A stretch of 64,000 nt of DNA from Nesterenkonia sandarakina (GCF_013410215.1 NZ_JACCFQ010000001.1:1240001-1304000); one strand, 5' to 3'; positions 19,923 to 29,016 are shown, counted from the stretch's first letter. Notes: generated from the sequence alone by a model not told the origin. Program-made: numbers and translations.

Positions 19923-20543
19923 ATGGCCAATCCACAGCTCACCCGGACGCGGATCCTCGACGCAGCAGAGCGGCTGTTCTTCCAGGAAGGGATCACCACC
20001 ACCGGTGTGGACCGGGCGGCGGCCGCTGCCGGGGTCTCGATCGTGACTCTGTATAAGCACTTCGGCTCCAAGGACAACCTGCTGCGTGAGATCCTCGCCC
20101 GCCGACTGCAGGACTGGAGCGCCCATTGGGAGGCGGCTGTGGAGGCGGCCGGATCACCGCGGGAACGCGTGCTCGCCATCTTCACCGGGATCGAGACCTT
20201 CCGCGCCGCAGCGGGGGAGACGCAATGGTGCTGCTTCCTCGCCACCGCCTCGGAGCGCCCGGCTCCGGCCCCGGATGCGCAGGACCCGGTCTTCGAGCTG
20301 ATCCGCCAGGACACCGCGATGGTCACCTCACGGCTGAGAACGCTGGCGGCTGAGGCCGACTGCCCCGACCCGGAGCTCGGCGCCGACTCGATCCTGCTGA
20401 TCTACAACGGTGTGCTTGCCAGTCTCCTGCGTGGGGCTCCGGCGAAACCCCTGGCCTCGGCCCGGGCTGCCGCCGGGCTGATCGTCGATACCTGGACCGA
20501 ATCCCCCGGCTCATCCTCGCCCGCTTCCTCCGCCGCGAGCTGA
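19923..20543 (+). CDS. TetR-family transcriptional regulator
   Basis: A 206-residue repressor-type protein. The N-terminal DNA-binding domain (about 5-52) has the diagnostic helix-turn-helix VSIVTLYKHFGSKDNLLREI; the rest is the helical ligand-binding domain, with WCCFLATASE in the region that often lines the pocket. It probably controls its own gene and the divergent MFS gene through the dyad between them. The -10 box lies six bases from the ATG and no Shine-Dalgarno is seen, so the transcript is probably leaderless. Inducer unknown. Confidence 0.92.
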   Translation: MANPQLTRTRILDAAERLFFQEGITTTGVDRAAAAAGVSIVTLYKHFGSKDNLLREILARRLQDWSAHWEAAVEAAGSPRERVLAIFTGIETFRAAAGETQWCCFLATASERPAPAPDAQDPVFELIRQDTAMVTSRLRTLAAEADCPDPELGADSILLIYNGVLASLLRGAPAKPLASARAAAGLIVDTWTESPGSSSPASSAAS

Positions 20544-20655
20544 GGGTGCCCTGCGTGGGAATGGGCGCTCCATCGGTAGGGTTGATCCTTGGGAAATCGT
20601 CTTCAACGGCTGCCGTCTCGGACGGCCGGACGTCCTCGAATGGTTGGAGAACCTC

Positions 20656-21072
20656 ATGAACATGTCCTCAGTCGCCCTGCGCGCCGTCCCCGGAGCCTTC
20701 ATCCTCAACGCCGGAATCGGCAAGCTCAAGCTTGACGCCGAATCCGCAGCCGGCATGCAGGGCATGGCCGCCACCGGTGTGCCTGCGGTCAAGCAGCTCT
20801 CCCCGGAGCAGTTCGGCAAGGCCCTGGCCTGGGGTGAGATCGCACTGGGCAGCGCGCTGCTGGCTCCCTTCGTGAGCAACCGGGTCGCAGGCCTGGCGCT
20901 GGGCACCTTCTCCGCGGGCATGCTGAGCATGTACTTCCGCAACGAGGGCATGACCGAGTCCGACGGCGTCCGTCCCACCCAGGACGGCACCCCGCTGGCG
21001 AAGGACGCCTGGCTCGCCGCAATCGCCATGGCGCTGGTCAGCTCCGGGAAGAAGTCCCGCAAGAAGAAGTAG
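20656..21072 (+). CDS. DoxX-like membrane protein
   Basis: A 138-residue protein with four short hydrophobic stretches (about 5-18, 55-70, 75-92, 112-125) and a very basic tail ending in KKSRKKK. The first helix followed by GIGKLK, and GEIALGSALL, resemble DoxX-type small membrane proteins, which have been linked to redox homeostasis; function here is not established. ATG at 20656 has GGAG six bases upstream and is preferred over an in-frame TTG at 20644. It stands alone and is followed by a hairpin. Confidence 0.7.
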   Translation: MNMSSVALRAVPGAFILNAGIGKLKLDAESAAGMQGMAATGVPAVKQLSPEQFGKALAWGEIALGSALLAPFVSNRVAGLALGTFSAGMLSMYFRNEGMTESDGVRPTQDGTPLAKDAWLAAIAMALVSSGKKSRKKK

Positions 21073-21083
21073 GCCGCGCTCCT

Positions 21084-21111
21084 GTGCGGGGAGACCCTTG
21101 CCTCCCCGCAC
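21084..21111 (+). terminator. Hairpin terminator after the DoxX-like gene
   Basis: Perfect 10-bp arms gtgcggggag (21084-21093) and ctccccgcac (21102-21111) with an 8-base loop, starting 12 bases after the stop codon. No T-tract. Confidence 0.6.
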
Positions 21112-21211
21112 GGGTGCCGCCAGTCGTCCCACCCGGGCGTCCCGCCCTCCGATCCCCGCATGCTGCCCTCATGTATGCCGCCCCCATGCATGCTGACCCC
21201 AGCAGAAAGCG

Positions 21212-22060
21212 ATGTGTATGACCCGCGAGAAGCTGCTCCTGCTCGATTTCGACGGCACGCTCTGCCTCGGTGACGCCCCGGTCCTCTTCTACGCCGACCG
21301 TGTCGATGCGCTGCTCGCGGAGCGCGGCCACGCCGGCAGCTCCACCGGCAGCAGCGTCCACGAGGTCATCACGCGCGCCTTCGCGGAGAACTCTCTGCTG
21401 GTTCCAGAGATCACCTACGACGACGCCGGCGCCCCGCTCACCGTGGGCAGCGAGGCCACCCACGACGACGCCAAGGCACACCCGGTGTCCTGGCCGCTGC
21501 AGGACGGCTACCAGCTGGTCCAGCTGCTCGCACGCCAAGCCGGGCTGAGCGACGTCGACTCCGGGCGCGCCTTCCGCGCGGCACGCCAGGACCTGCTGGC
21601 CCACGGGCTCCAGAACACCGATGTGCACGCCCCTGCTGGGGCGCAGGAGCTGCTCGCCGAGGCCAGGCGGCGCGCCGTCGTCGTGCTGGTGACGAACTCA
21701 CCGGCGGACGCGTTTGCGCCCTGGCTGCAGGCCCTGGGGCTCAGTGACGCCTTTGACCTGGTCATCAACGATGCCCGCAAGCCCCTCGGCATGCCTGCGG
21801 CACTCGAGCGGGCCCGGGCCGCCGGTGGGGCCGCCGCTGAGAACGGTGCCGCCGCCGCGCACCTGATCCCCCCGGAGCAGGTGCTCTCCGTGGGTGACAT
21901 CTGGGCCAACGACCTCGAGCATGTCCACTATCTCGGTGGCAGAACCGTGCTGATCGACCGGTTCGGCACCGGCCTGGGCGCCCCGGATCACCGGGTGCAG
22001 GACTTCGCGGCCCTGCCGGAGGTTCTCGACGCCTGGACGCACAGCCCGGCCACGGTCTGA
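21212..22060 (+). CDS. HAD-family hydrolase
   Basis: A 282-residue haloacid-dehalogenase-fold phosphatase. All four motifs are visible: DFDGT (motif I, nucleophile and general acid, about 12-16), VTNS (motif II, about 155), the Lys in ARKPLG (motif III, about 190) and GDIWANDL (motif IV, about 229). A cap domain occupies roughly residues 25-140. An Ala/Gly-rich insertion (about 203-220) precedes motif IV. ATG at 21212 is used; a second ATG two codons later is equally possible. Probably a phosphatase for a small phosphorylated metabolite; substrate cannot be read from sequence. Confidence 0.85.
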   Translation: MCMTREKLLLLDFDGTLCLGDAPVLFYADRVDALLAERGHAGSSTGSSVHEVITRAFAENSLLVPEITYDDAGAPLTVGSEATHDDAKAHPVSWPLQDGYQLVQLLARQAGLSDVDSGRAFRAARQDLLAHGLQNTDVHAPAGAQELLAEARRRAVVVLVTNSPADAFAPWLQALGLSDAFDLVINDARKPLGMPAALERARAAGGAAAENGAAAAHLIPPEQVLSVGDIWANDLEHVHYLGGRTVLIDRFGTGLGAPDHRVQDFAALPEVLDAWTHSPATV

Positions 22061-22167
22061 GCCGCACGTCTGCTCGGCGCACCCTGTTCATCATGTAATC
22101 TGCGTCACAGCAAGAATGCTGCTGTGTTAACAGTGCGTGACAGGTTGTCCAACGGACCGGTTCCAGG

Positions 22168-22197
22168 TTGGAGGGCGCAGAATGCGCGCCTTACAGT
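22168..22197 (+). promoter_or_regulatory. Candidate promoter and small dyad upstream of the phn operon
   Basis: Within the 286-base gap before the binding-protein gene, TTGGAG (22168-22173) and TACAGT (22192-22197) are 18 bases apart. The spacer contains a small dyad, gcgca (22175-22179) and tgcgc (22183-22187), placed where a repressor would act. No clear PHO box was found. Confidence 0.35.
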
Positions 22198-22346
22198 GAA
22201 TCGTGGAATCGCGCGAGGTCAGCCGCGAGGATGGCGCTTCGGCGCTGGTGGCCGAGCGCGGGACTCTCCGGAATTCGTCGCACTTGAGGTGTGGCGGGAC
22301 GCAGCACCGGGGCCGCCCTGCACCTTGATGAAGAGGAAATATCCCT

Positions 22347-23378
22347 ATGCGTAAGAAGACTCTGTCCACGTTCGCTCTGGCGAGCGTGCTGACGCTGACC
22401 ATGGCCGGCTGTGTGGCCGAAGAGGGCGGGACCGGCGGAGACGAGGAGGCCGAAGCCGGTGACTCCGAGGGCGCTGGCATCAGCAGCGTCGACGAGATCG
22501 TGATCGCCCTCGTCCCCTCCAACGACATCGACAACATCGTCGAGAGCGCCGAGCCGCTGGCCGAGGCGCTCAGTGACGCCCTCGACGGCTTCCCGGTCCG
22601 AGCAGAAGAGACTCAGGACTACCTCGGGGCCATCACCGCGATGCAGACCGGGGATGCTCAGGTCGTCATGTCAGGCCCCGTGGGCATGATCCAGGCCGAG
22701 GAACAGGCCGACGCCGTGCCGATCACCCAGTCGGTCCGCTACGGCTCCGACGTCTACGTGACCCAGTGGTTCACCAACGACCCGGACACCTACTGCATGG
22801 ATGAGCCCGTCGACGTCCCCGACGATGACGGCAACACCATGCTGTTCTGCAACGGCACCGATGAGGCCGAGCCAGGCGCCGTCGGCGAGGAAGCCCTCGA
22901 GCTGATCGAACAGGGCACCACGGTCTCCTACGTGGACCAGGGCTCGGCCTCGGGCTACTACTACCCGGCCACCCAGCTCAACGACCTGCTCGGCTTCGCC
23001 CCCGGTGAGGGCGATATCGACGAGCAGTTCGCGGGCAGCCACGACAACTCCGTGCTCAACGTCTACAACGACAATGCGACCATCGGCACCTCCTTCGACG
23101 ATGCCCGCGGCAACGTCGTGGAAGAGAACCCCGACGTGGGTGAAGAGGTCGTGGTCTTCGCCTGGGCCGGCCCGATCCCGAACGACGGCATCGTGGTCTC
23201 CTCCGAGTTCTCCGAAGAGGAGCAGCAGGTGCTCACCGATGCCTGGCTCGCCGTGGCAGAGGACGAGGACGGCCTGGCCGCCCTCGACGAGGTCTACGAG
23301 ATCGAGGGCATGGTCGAAGCTGATCAGGAAGCACTCGACGGGGCTCGCCAGGTCTACAACGACTTCGGCGACGAGTGA
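22347..23378 (+). CDS. phnD: PhnD-family substrate-binding lipoprotein
   Basis: Receptor of a phosphonate/phosphite/phosphate-type ABC importer, 343 residues. A short signal peptide ends in the lipobox TMAGC (C22), followed by a Glu/Gly/Asp-rich linker (about 25-46) and a PhnD-like domain: VIALVPSNDIDNIVESAEPL near the start, then SGPVGMIQAEEQ, a DQGSASGYYYP phosphonate-binding-type turn, and TSFDDARG. The mature protein is extremely acidic, as in salt-adapted bacteria. It starts an operon with PhnC and two PhnE-type permeases. No C-P lyase, phosphonatase or phosphite dehydrogenase gene is nearby, so the exact phosphorus substrate is open. Confidence 0.88.
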   Translation: MRKKTLSTFALASVLTLTMAGCVAEEGGTGGDEEAEAGDSEGAGISSVDEIVIALVPSNDIDNIVESAEPLAEALSDALDGFPVRAEETQDYLGAITAMQTGDAQVVMSGPVGMIQAEEQADAVPITQSVRYGSDVYVTQWFTNDPDTYCMDEPVDVPDDDGNTMLFCNGTDEAEPGAVGEEALELIEQGTTVSYVDQGSASGYYYPATQLNDLLGFAPGEGDIDEQFAGSHDNSVLNVYNDNATIGTSFDDARGNVVEENPDVGEEVVVFAWAGPIPNDGIVVSSEFSEEEQQVLTDAWLAVAEDEDGLAALDEVYEIEGMVEADQEALDGARQVYNDFGDE

Positions 23379-23426
23379 CCTCTAACTCCCCTTCGGAGAG
23401 GAAATAGTCCGCATTCCGTCGGCAGT

Positions 23427-23471
23427 CCGGGTGCGCAGCTCTTACGCTTGAGGCGTGAGCTGCGCACCCGG
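23427..23471 (+). promoter_or_regulatory. Intercistronic hairpin between phnD and phnC
   Basis: Perfect 15-bp arms (23427-23441, 23457-23471) with a 15-base loop that can itself pair partly. It lies 48 bases after the phnD stop and 21 bases before the phnC start. Such structures often stabilise the upstream binding-protein mRNA or partly terminate transcription, giving more receptor than ATPase. Confidence 0.65.
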
Positions 23472-23492
23472 ACCCGGCTAGGACACCAGATC

Positions 23493-24272
23493 ATGATCAC
23501 ATTCGAGAACATCGACGTTGTCTACCCCAATGGCTTCAAGGGGCTGAGCAACGTCAACCTGCAGATCAACAAGGGCGAGTTCGTGGCCATCGTGGGGCTC
23601 TCCGGCGCGGGCAAGTCCACGCTGATCCGCACGGTCAACGGGCTGGTCCCGTTCACCTCGGGCACGCTGAGAGTCGGCGAGGAGGTCGTGGACCCGCGCA
23701 GCAAGGCCAAGCTGCGCCGGCTGCGCTCCCGGGTGGGGATGATCTTCCAGTCCTTCAACTTGGTCACCAGGGTCTCCGTGCTGAACAACGTGCTGGTCGG
23801 TCGCTCTGCGGAGACGCCCACCTGGCGGTCTCTGCTGGGCTGGTACCGGGCCGAGGACAAGGAGCTGGCGTTCCAGTCTCTGGAACGCGTCGGGATCGTG
23901 GACAAGGCGTATACCCGTGCTTCCTCACTCTCGGGCGGACAGCAGCAGCGCGTGGCCATCGCCCGCGTGCTGGCCCAGGACCCCGAGGTGATCCTGGCCG
24001 ACGAGCCGGTCGCCTCCCTGGACCCGCCGACCGCGCACAAGGTGATGCGGGATCTGCGCCGGATCCAGCAGGAGCTGGGCATCACCACCATCGTGAACAT
24101 GCACCACCTGGATCTGGCCCGCAGCTACGCAGACCGGATCATCGGGATGCGCGCCGGCGAGGTGGTCTTCGACGGTCCCGTGGAGGAGGCCACCGATGAG
24201 GTCATCGAAGAGGTCTACCAGCGCTCGCTGACCGCCGAAGATGTGGCCAGCGCCGCGGCGGCCCAGGGCTGA
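23493..24272 (+). CDS. phnC: Phosphonate-type ABC transporter ATP-binding protein
   Basis: ATPase of the importer, 259 residues. Walker A GLSGAGKST (about 35-43), the PhnC-typical FQSFNLVTRVSVLNNVLVGR after the Q-loop, signature LSGGQQQR, Walker B VILADEP, and NMHHLDLARSYADRIIGMR around the H-loop, a diagnostic PhnC segment. The start chosen is ATG at 23493, where homologous PhnC proteins begin; an in-frame start at 23448 would add a basic tail encoded by the hairpin. It is followed three bases later by the first permease gene. Confidence 0.92.
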   Translation: MITFENIDVVYPNGFKGLSNVNLQINKGEFVAIVGLSGAGKSTLIRTVNGLVPFTSGTLRVGEEVVDPRSKAKLRRLRSRVGMIFQSFNLVTRVSVLNNVLVGRSAETPTWRSLLGWYRAEDKELAFQSLERVGIVDKAYTRASSLSGGQQQRVAIARVLAQDPEVILADEPVASLDPPTAHKVMRDLRRIQQELGITTIVNMHHLDLARSYADRIIGMRAGEVVFDGPVEEATDEVIEEVYQRSLTAEDVASAAAAQG

Positions 24273-24275
24273 CGC

Positions 24276-25340
24276 GTGGCCACCGCCTCCGCCGCACCCT
24301 CCACCCCCACCGAGGACCACCGATCCCCGGAAAGTCACGCACCCGCGATTCCAGTTGCGACTGCGCGCCCCGAGGCGCCCAGACCCAGCGGGCTGGTCTA
24401 CCTCGGGCTGGTCGGGCTCGCCGTCCTCGCCTTCATCTTCTTCTGGGCCACACGGGATTCCGGGAGCGTCCTGCTGATCCCGTTGGGCTTCGTGACGCTC
24501 TGGGCGCCGCTGTACCCGGTGATCGGGCTGGCCGTGATGCTGCTGACGCTGGCCTTGTGCTTCAAGGCCAAGGTCGGCACCATGGGCGCCTTCGGGGTGC
24601 TGGCCTTCATCATCATGAGCTATTGGGCCGGTTCCACGGTGAACTTCACGCTGTTGGAGATCCCCAGCCGCTGGTCCAACGTCGAGCCCCGCCTGATGGC
24701 CTTCCTGGACCCGAACTGGAGCTACATCTGGACGGTTCGGGACCAGTGGCTGATCACGATGTCGATGGCCGTGGTGGCCACGCTGGTCGGCTGCGCCATC
24801 GGACTGGTGCTGGCCATGTTCGCCTCCCCGGTCTCCAGCCCGAACAAGGGAGTCTCGCAGGCGATCAAGGCCGTGAACTCGGTGGTGCGCTCCATCCCGG
24901 ACGTCGGCTGGGCGCTGCTCTTCGTGGCCTTCATCGGCGGCACTGCCCACGGGCTGGGCCCGATGGCCGGGGTCCTGGCGCTGCTGATGTTCAACATCGG
25001 AATCGTGGCCAAGCTGCTGAGTGAGACCATCGACTCGGTGAACCCCGGACCGGTGGAAGCGGCCGACGCCGCCGGTGCGAACCTGACTCAGCGCAACCGG
25101 CTCGCGATCCTGCCCCAGGTGCTGCCGGGCTTCGTGTCCTACGGGCTCTACGTCTTCGAGCTGAACATCCGCGCCTCGGCAGCGCTGGGCATCGTCGGAG
25201 TGGGCGGCATCGGCTCGGCCATGATGCTGCAGCTGAACCGCTTCGCCTTCGAGAACGTCGCCGCCATCCTGATCGCGCTGATCGTCGTGGTGCTGCTGGT
25301 CGACATGTTCTCCATGTACATCCGGAGGAAGCTGCTGTGA
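24276..25340 (+). CDS. phnE: PhnE-type ABC permease 1
   Basis: Membrane subunit, 354 residues, GTG start three bases after phnC. An N-terminal polar, Pro-rich tail (about 1-38) is followed by three extra helices (about 40-120), then the BPD core with the coupling loop EAADAAGANLTQRNRLAILP and ELNIRASAALGIVGVGGIG, a hallmark of PhnE proteins. The extra N-terminal helices are more than in E. coli PhnE (about 260 residues). The last bases overlap the next permease gene (GTGA, 25337-25340), so the two are translationally coupled and probably form a heterodimeric channel. Confidence 0.9.
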   Translation: MATASAAPSTPTEDHRSPESHAPAIPVATARPEAPRPSGLVYLGLVGLAVLAFIFFWATRDSGSVLLIPLGFVTLWAPLYPVIGLAVMLLTLALCFKAKVGTMGAFGVLAFIIMSYWAGSTVNFTLLEIPSRWSNVEPRLMAFLDPNWSYIWTVRDQWLITMSMAVVATLVGCAIGLVLAMFASPVSSPNKGVSQAIKAVNSVVRSIPDVGWALLFVAFIGGTAHGLGPMAGVLALLMFNIGIVAKLLSETIDSVNPGPVEAADAAGANLTQRNRLAILPQVLPGFVSYGLYVFELNIRASAALGIVGVGGIGSAMMLQLNRFAFENVAAILIALIVVVLLVDMFSMYIRRKLL

Positions 25341-26407
25341 ACAAGAGACCGATCAACGCCGGGCCGGGCAGCGCCTCGCGCCCCGAGCACCAGCAGCCCG
25401 CCCAGAACTCGGAACCAGGCCAGCCGCGCTTCGCCCCGGACGCGCTGGACCGGCGCCCCGTGCGACCCTCCAGGCTCGGCTACAACGCCGGGATGCTGGC
25501 GGTGGGCATCATCTTCATCGCCGCGATCTACGGCACCGGCATGGACGCCCGCGCGCTGCTGGACCTGCCGGCGAGCATCATCCGATACGGCCAGCTCATG
25601 GCTGCCGGGGTCTTCCAGATCCCGGATGAGACCGTGGCCGGCTACTGGAGCCAGTCCTTTGACGCGATGTTCGAATCCGTGGCGATCGCCTGGGTCGGCA
25701 CCATGGTCGGCGCGCTGTTCTCCCTGCCGCTGGGCTTCATGGCGGCGCGGAACATGTCCCCGCTGCCGGTCTACGTCGTGGTCCGCTTCATCCTCTCGGT
25801 GATCCGTGCGGTGCCCGAGATCATCTTCGCCATCGCGATCATGCTCCCGCTCTTCGGTTTCGGCTCCGGCGGCGGTGGAGCCCTGGCCGGGGCCATGGCG
25901 CTGGGCATCAGCTCCATCGGCACGCTCTCGAAGCTGATCTCCGAGGCCATCGAAGCGGTCGACGGCGGTCCCCTGGAGTCCTCCCGGGCCTCGGGCAGCA
26001 ATCACCTGCAGCTGATCCGCTGGGCGGTGCTGCCCCAGGTGATGCCGGAGGTCATCGCGATCTGGCTCTACCGCTTCGAGGTCAACATCCGCGCCTCCGC
26101 GATCCTCGGTGTGCTGGGTGCCGGCGGCATCGGCTCGCTGCTCTCCACGGTCTTCGGCGCCCGCGACTGGGACCGGATCGGCATCGTGCTGGTCGTGATC
26201 ATCTTGGTGACCATGGTGGTGGATCAGATCTCCGCGTTCATCCGGCACCGCGTGATCCATGGCCCCACGGTCCGCCACGGTGGGGGAGAGCCCCAGGAGG
26301 ACGACGGCGGCGCCCCCGGTCCCGGCCCGGGCCCCGCCTCCCAGGCCGGCACATCGGTCGAGAAGGACCCGGCCCCGAAGTCGACTCGGGCCGCCGCCGG
26401 GCTCTGA
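25337..26407 (+). CDS. phnE2: PhnE-type ABC permease 2
   Basis: Second membrane subunit, 356 residues. A hydrophilic N terminus (about 1-48), a first helix near 52-66, then the BPD_transp core with SVIRAVPEIIFAIAIMLPLF, coupling loop ESSRASGSNHLQLIRWAVLP and EVNIRASAILGVLGAGGIG. The C-terminal 50 residues form a Gly/Pro/Asp-rich cytoplasmic tail not seen in typical PhnE. It is related to permease 1 by the RAS(A)-LG-VG(A)GGIG motif. This is the last gene of the importer operon; no clear terminator was seen after it. Confidence 0.9.
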   Translation: MNKRPINAGPGSASRPEHQQPAQNSEPGQPRFAPDALDRRPVRPSRLGYNAGMLAVGIIFIAAIYGTGMDARALLDLPASIIRYGQLMAAGVFQIPDETVAGYWSQSFDAMFESVAIAWVGTMVGALFSLPLGFMAARNMSPLPVYVVVRFILSVIRAVPEIIFAIAIMLPLFGFGSGGGGALAGAMALGISSIGTLSKLISEAIEAVDGGPLESSRASGSNHLQLIRWAVLPQVMPEVIAIWLYRFEVNIRASAILGVLGAGGIGSLLSTVFGARDWDRIGIVLVVIILVTMVVDQISAFIRHRVIHGPTVRHGGGEPQEDDGGAPGPGPGPASQAGTSVEKDPAPKSTRAAAGL

Positions 26408-26498
26408 CTGAGATCCTCGCTGATGGAACCGGAGGAGCCCGTGAGGGCCGCCGCGGACGGCGAATTTCGTACAGGAATCTTGGCAGTAGGATGTGCCC

Positions 26499-26921
26499 AT
26501 GAGCATCGTTGGTCAAAATTTGATGGAGCCGGAGCCCACGCTGCTCCCGGCCGAGCCCGAAGTCTCCGAATCCCTCGCCACCGGCGAGGAGCCCGTGGAT
26601 CTCGCGGCGAAGCACCCGGAGTCCTCACTGGTCTGGGCGCTGCTCGCGGAGGACGCCCTGGATCAGGGTTACACCGTGGAGGGCTACGCCTACGCCCGGG
26701 TCGGCTATCACCGAGGCCTCGATACTCTGCGTCGCTCCGGCTGGCGCGGCGCCGGGCCCGTGCCGTGGAGCCATGAGCCCAACCGCGGCTTCCTGCGCGC
26801 CCTAGGCGCCCTGGGCCAGGCAGCCGCCGCGATCGGCGAGACCGCCGAGGTGGAGCGCATCACCACGCTGCTGCGCGACTGCGACCCCTCAGCACCCGAG
26901 GCGATCAGTCGAATTCGCTGA
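26499..26921 (+). CDS. DUF3151 protein
   Basis: A 140-residue actinobacterial protein of unknown function. Recognisable segments are AAKHPESSLVWALLAEDAL, GYAYARVGYHRGLDTLRRSG and PVPWSHEPNRGFLRALGALG, which define the DUF3151 family. It is probably helical and soluble. ATG at 26499 with AGTAGGA about eight bases upstream is preferred over a GTG two codons earlier. A DUF3151 gene also lies in the fba-purA neighbourhood of Mycobacterium tuberculosis, so it is a conserved neighbour in core carbon and purine metabolism; its role is unproven. Confidence 0.88.
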   Translation: MSIVGQNLMEPEPTLLPAEPEVSESLATGEEPVDLAAKHPESSLVWALLAEDALDQGYTVEGYAYARVGYHRGLDTLRRSGWRGAGPVPWSHEPNRGFLRALGALGQAAAAIGETAEVERITTLLRDCDPSAPEAISRIR

Positions 26922-26956
26922 CCCTGCGGTGCCCACGCTGAAGGGTTGTCCCCTCG

Positions 26957-27607
26957 ATGGCTAAGCTCTACTTCCGCTACGGCGCCATGAACTCGGGCAA
27001 GTCCACCGGGCTGCTGCAGGCCGCGTTCAACTACGAGGAACGCGGCCAGCGGGTGCTGCTGGCAAAGCCTCAGGTCGACACCAAGGGCGAGGATGAGATC
27101 GTCTCCCGCCTGGGAGTGGCCCGCAATGTCGACTTCCTGATCCCGCCGCAGGCTGCGCTGCGCGAACTGGTGGCACAGCATGCGGCCGGGACCACTCCGG
27201 GAACGCTGCTCGATGACATGGAAGCCGAATCCGGGGCGCTGAACCGGCAGATCAAGCCAGTGGCCTGCCTGCTGGTCGATGAGGCCCAGTTCCTCACCCC
27301 GGCCCAGGTGGAGGACCTGCTGCGCATCGCCGTGCTCGACGACGTGCCCGTCCTGGCCTATGGCATCCGCACAGATTTTCGCACGGTGGCGTTCCCCGGC
27401 TCGGCCCGGCTGATGGACCTCGCGCACGCACTCGAGGAGCTCAAGACCATCTGCCGCTGCGGGCGCAAGGCGGTGTTCAACACGCGCCGGGCAGGGGAGG
27501 CGATCATCTTCGATGGTGATCAGGTGGCGATCGACGGAACCGACATCTGGTATGAGTCCCTCTGTGCCGCCTGCTATCTCCAGGCCTCCGGCGGCCGGCT
27601 GGGCTGA
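26957..27607 (+). CDS. tdk: Thymidine kinase, type II
   Basis: Cytosolic thymidine salvage kinase (EC 2.7.1.21), 216 residues. The P-loop GAMNSGKST (9-17) is the characteristic form of the class, LLVDEAQFL (about 109-117) carries Walker B and the lasso-preceding segment, and four cysteines (CRCG about 157 and CAAC about 203) form the structural zinc site. The Glu of DEAQ is the expected catalytic base. It lies between DUF3151 and purA, all in the same direction, and may share their transcript. Confidence 0.93.
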   Translation: MAKLYFRYGAMNSGKSTGLLQAAFNYEERGQRVLLAKPQVDTKGEDEIVSRLGVARNVDFLIPPQAALRELVAQHAAGTTPGTLLDDMEAESGALNRQIKPVACLLVDEAQFLTPAQVEDLLRIAVLDDVPVLAYGIRTDFRTVAFPGSARLMDLAHALEELKTICRCGRKAVFNTRRAGEAIIFDGDQVAIDGTDIWYESLCAACYLQASGGRLG

Positions 27608-27726
27608 GTGGCGCCGCCGAGAATGTCAGGACCAATCCCCGTATTGGTTGACGTTGGTAGGATCTACAGGGACGCCTTTGCTGCTGCGGGTGCTCCCAGA
27701 CCAGCTCAGCTCGGGAAAGGACTGCC

Positions 27727-29016
27727 ATGCCGGCCATTGTGATCGTCGGAGCCCAATGGGGCGACGAAGGTAAGGGCAAAGCCACGGACCTGCTCGGTTC
27801 ACGAGTCGACTATGTGGTGAAGCCCAATGGCGGCAACAACGCAGGCCACACCGTCGTCGTCGGCGGTGAGAAGTTCGAGCTCAAGCTCCTTCCCGCCGGC
27901 ATCCTCTCCCCGAATGCCGTCCCGGTGATCGGCAACGGCGTCGTCGTGAACCTCGAGGCGCTCTTCCACGAGATCGACGGCCTCGAAGCCCGCGGCGCGG
28001 ACACCTCCAGGCTGAAGATCTCGGCGAACGCCCACCTGGTGGCGCCATATCACCAGACCATGGACAAGGTCACCGAGCGATTCCTGGGCAAACGCGCCAT
28101 CGGCACCACCGGTCGCGGCATCGGGCCCACCTATATGGACAAGGTTGCCCGCCTCGGTATCCGAGTCCAGGACATCTTCGATGAATCCATCCTGCGGCAG
28201 AAGATCGAGGGCGCGCTCCGGCAGAAGAACGAGCTGCTGGTGAAGCTCTACAACCGCCGCGCGATCGCCGTTGATGAGATCGCTGAGTACTTCCTGGACT
28301 TCGCCGAGCGGCTGCGGCCCATGGTCGTGGACACCACCATCCTGCTCAACGACGCGCTGGATCGGGACGAAGTGGTCCTGATGGAGGGCGGCCAGGCGAC
28401 CTACCTCGACGTGGACCACGGCACCTACCCGTTTGTGACCTCGTCGAACCCGACGGCGGGCGGCGCGTCCGTCGGCTCCGGCATCGGCCCGACCCGGATC
28501 AAGCGCTCGATCGGCATCGTGAAGGCCTACACCACTCGCGTCGGTGCCGGCCCATTCCCGACCGAGCTCTTCGATGAGTGGGGGGAGTACCTGCAGAAGA
28601 CCGGCGGGGAGTTCGGGGTCAACACCGGGCGTCCGCGGCGCTGCGGCTGGTACGACGCCGTGATGGCGCGCTACGCCTCCCGGATCAACGGTTTCACCGA
28701 TTTCTTCCTCACCAAGCTCGACGTGCTCACCGGGATCGAGGAGATCCCGGTCTGCGTGGCCTATGAGGTCGACGGCGTGCGCCACGACGAGATGCCGATG
28801 ACCCAGACCGAGTTCCACCACGCGAAGCCGGTCTTCGAGAACTACCCCGGCTGGACCGAGGACATCTCCGGTGCCCGGACGCTCGAAGACCTTCCGGAGA
28901 ATGCGCGAAACTACGTGCTCGCACTCGAGAAGCTCAGCGGCTGCCGGATCTCCGGCGTCGGCGTAGGACCGGGACGCGATCAGACGATCGCGATCCACGA
29001 CCTCATCGAGGACTGA
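27727..29016 (+). CDS. purA: Adenylosuccinate synthase
   Basis: Joins IMP and aspartate using GTP (EC 6.3.4.4), the first committed step from IMP to AMP. The 429-residue length is standard. The glycine-rich loop GDEGKGK (12-18) holds catalytic D13, and H41 lies in [25 protein letters not shown] (about 127-143) and [10 protein letters not shown] near the C terminus bind IMP and GTP. The upstream region has a small dyad accaat (27631-27636) / attggt (27643-27648) next to TTGACG (27648-27653) that may be part of its control. A perfect-palindrome terminator follows. Confidence 0.98.
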   Translation: MPAIVIVGAQWGDEGKGKATDLLGSRVDYVVKPNGGNNAGHTVVVGGEKFELKLLPAGILSPNAVPVIGNGVVVNLEALFHEIDGLEARGADTSRLKISANAHLVAPYHQTMDKVTERFLGKRAIGTTGRGIGPTYMDKVARLGIRVQDIFDESILRQKIEGALRQKNELLVKLYNRRAIAVDEIAEYFLDFAERLRPMVVDTTILLNDALDRDEVVLMEGGQATYLDVDHGTYPFVTSSNPTAGGASVGSGIGPTRIKRSIGIVKAYTTRVGAGPFPTELFDEWGEYLQKTGGEFGVNTGRPRRCGWYDAVMARYASRINGFTDFFLTKLDVLTGIEEIPVCVAYEVDGVRHDEMPMTQTEFHHAKPVFENYPGWTEDISGARTLEDLPENARNYVLALEKLSGCRISGVGVGPGRDQTIAIHDLIED

